This document shows, piece by piece, positions 5,627 to 5,952 of a stretch of DNA of 5,952 nt. The notes below the pieces were generated by a model that saw only the letters and a program-made list of their open reading frames with translations, was not told where the DNA came from and ran no database searches. How positions within the stretch are numbered: position 1 is the stretch's first letter; each line of letters starts with the position of its first letter. A program made the position numbers and the translations under genes. Source of the DNA: Dehalococcoidia bacterium (GTDB lineage Bacteria > Chloroflexota > Dehalococcoidia > GIF9 > AB-539-J10); the NCBI GenBank assembly GCA_004377135.1, contig SOHS01000140.1, positions 1 to 5,952 of the forward strand, given 5' to 3'.

Positions 5627-5952
5627 GTGACAGACTGGACCCAAAAAACAGAAGCACTGAACAGACTCATAAGACCCCTGACCTTCCCTATCGCCGTTAA
5701 GCTGGTCGAAAGCGTTGACGAGTTCCCGGAGAAGACCCGCCGTCCTTCCCGGGACATGGGATTCAAGACAAATCTCTGCGTTGGTATGACGATGGCCCGC
5801 AAGTACGGCTGGACAGTGGGAATAACGGCCGATGATAACGCCTGTCTAATTGCAGCCTATACCTTTGGATGGAGCGAGCCTGAATCTGAGACCAAGAAAG
5901 CCTTGACCGATTTCATGATAGTAATGAAATACGCAGCTAACGAGAATGCAGC
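5627..5952 (+). CDS. DUF169 family protein, N-terminal part (runs off the window)
   Basis: The first 108 codons match the DUF169 family, cytosolic proteins of unknown function, often found in anaerobic bacteria and archaea. Visible family-like features are LNRLIRPLTFPIAVKLVE (11-28), a Cys in a stretch of small residues (TNLCVGMTMARKYGWTV, about 48-64), and the downstream DDNACLIAAYTFGW (about 68-81). The two cysteines, near residues 51 and 72, could be a metal or redox site, but this is inference. The start is GTG (5627-5629), chosen because ggaggt at 5615-5620 lies 6 nt upstream and the protein aligns from there. No signal peptide or membrane helix is seen. It is 217 nt from serS, beyond the palindromic element, so it is probably a separate transcription unit. 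The C-terminus is outside the window. Confidence 0.8.
   Translation, partial: MTDWTQKTEALNRLIRPLTFPIAVKLVESVDEFPEKTRRPSRDMGFKTNLCVGMTMARKYGWTVGITADDNACLIAAYTFGWSEPESETKKALTDFMIVMKYAANENA

Noticed and set aside
5557..5802. An 81-codon - strand frame over the start of the DUF169 gene
   Set aside because: The + strand has a strong ribosome binding site, a GTG start and DUF169 features. The antisense product has no recognisable content.

Overview
The window looks like chromosomal DNA of a bacterium, most plausibly a Chloroflexota member of the Dehalococcoidia type. This lineage call is an inference from three things: a decayed RCC1 plus InlB-like surface-repeat gene, a DUF169 gene, and a Thermus-like aminopropyltransferase paired with a T. 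maritima-like AdoMet decarboxylase. No rRNA or tRNA is present to settle it. Most of the window is housekeeping sequence. I found no phage, CRISPR, toxin-antitoxin or secretion module and no convincing new multi-gene system.

Left edge (1-948, + strand): the end of a broken repeat protein gene. RCC1-type repeats with a 114-nt period run into one divergent InlB/Flg_new-type repeat. The frame is broken by what looks like an exact 40-nt deletion, followed by an in-frame TAG. Next comes a small gene for a two-helix membrane protein with one CxxC knuckle and a Glu/Lys tail, encoded by 80 consecutive purines.

Centre left (949-2243, - strand): a two-gene polyamine operon, speD then speE. SpeD is the self-cleaving pyruvoyl enzyme that makes decarboxylated AdoMet. 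SpeE transfers its aminopropyl group to an amine acceptor. speD appears to start at TTG behind a strong ribosome binding site, and speE most likely starts within an ATGA overlap with the speD stop.

Centre and right (2374-5409, + strand): divergently from speD runs a small DUF2007 gene, then lysS and serS, class II lysyl- and seryl-tRNA synthetases 18 nt apart. The close spacing suggests one transcript, with the first gene 39 nt upstream of lysS.

Right end (5410-5952): a 217-nt gap holds two weak hairpins and a striking 51-bp dyad-symmetric element made of two 7-bp hairpins inside a larger palindrome, probably a dispersed REP/MITE-like repeat. Then the first 108 codons of a DUF169 gene run off the window.
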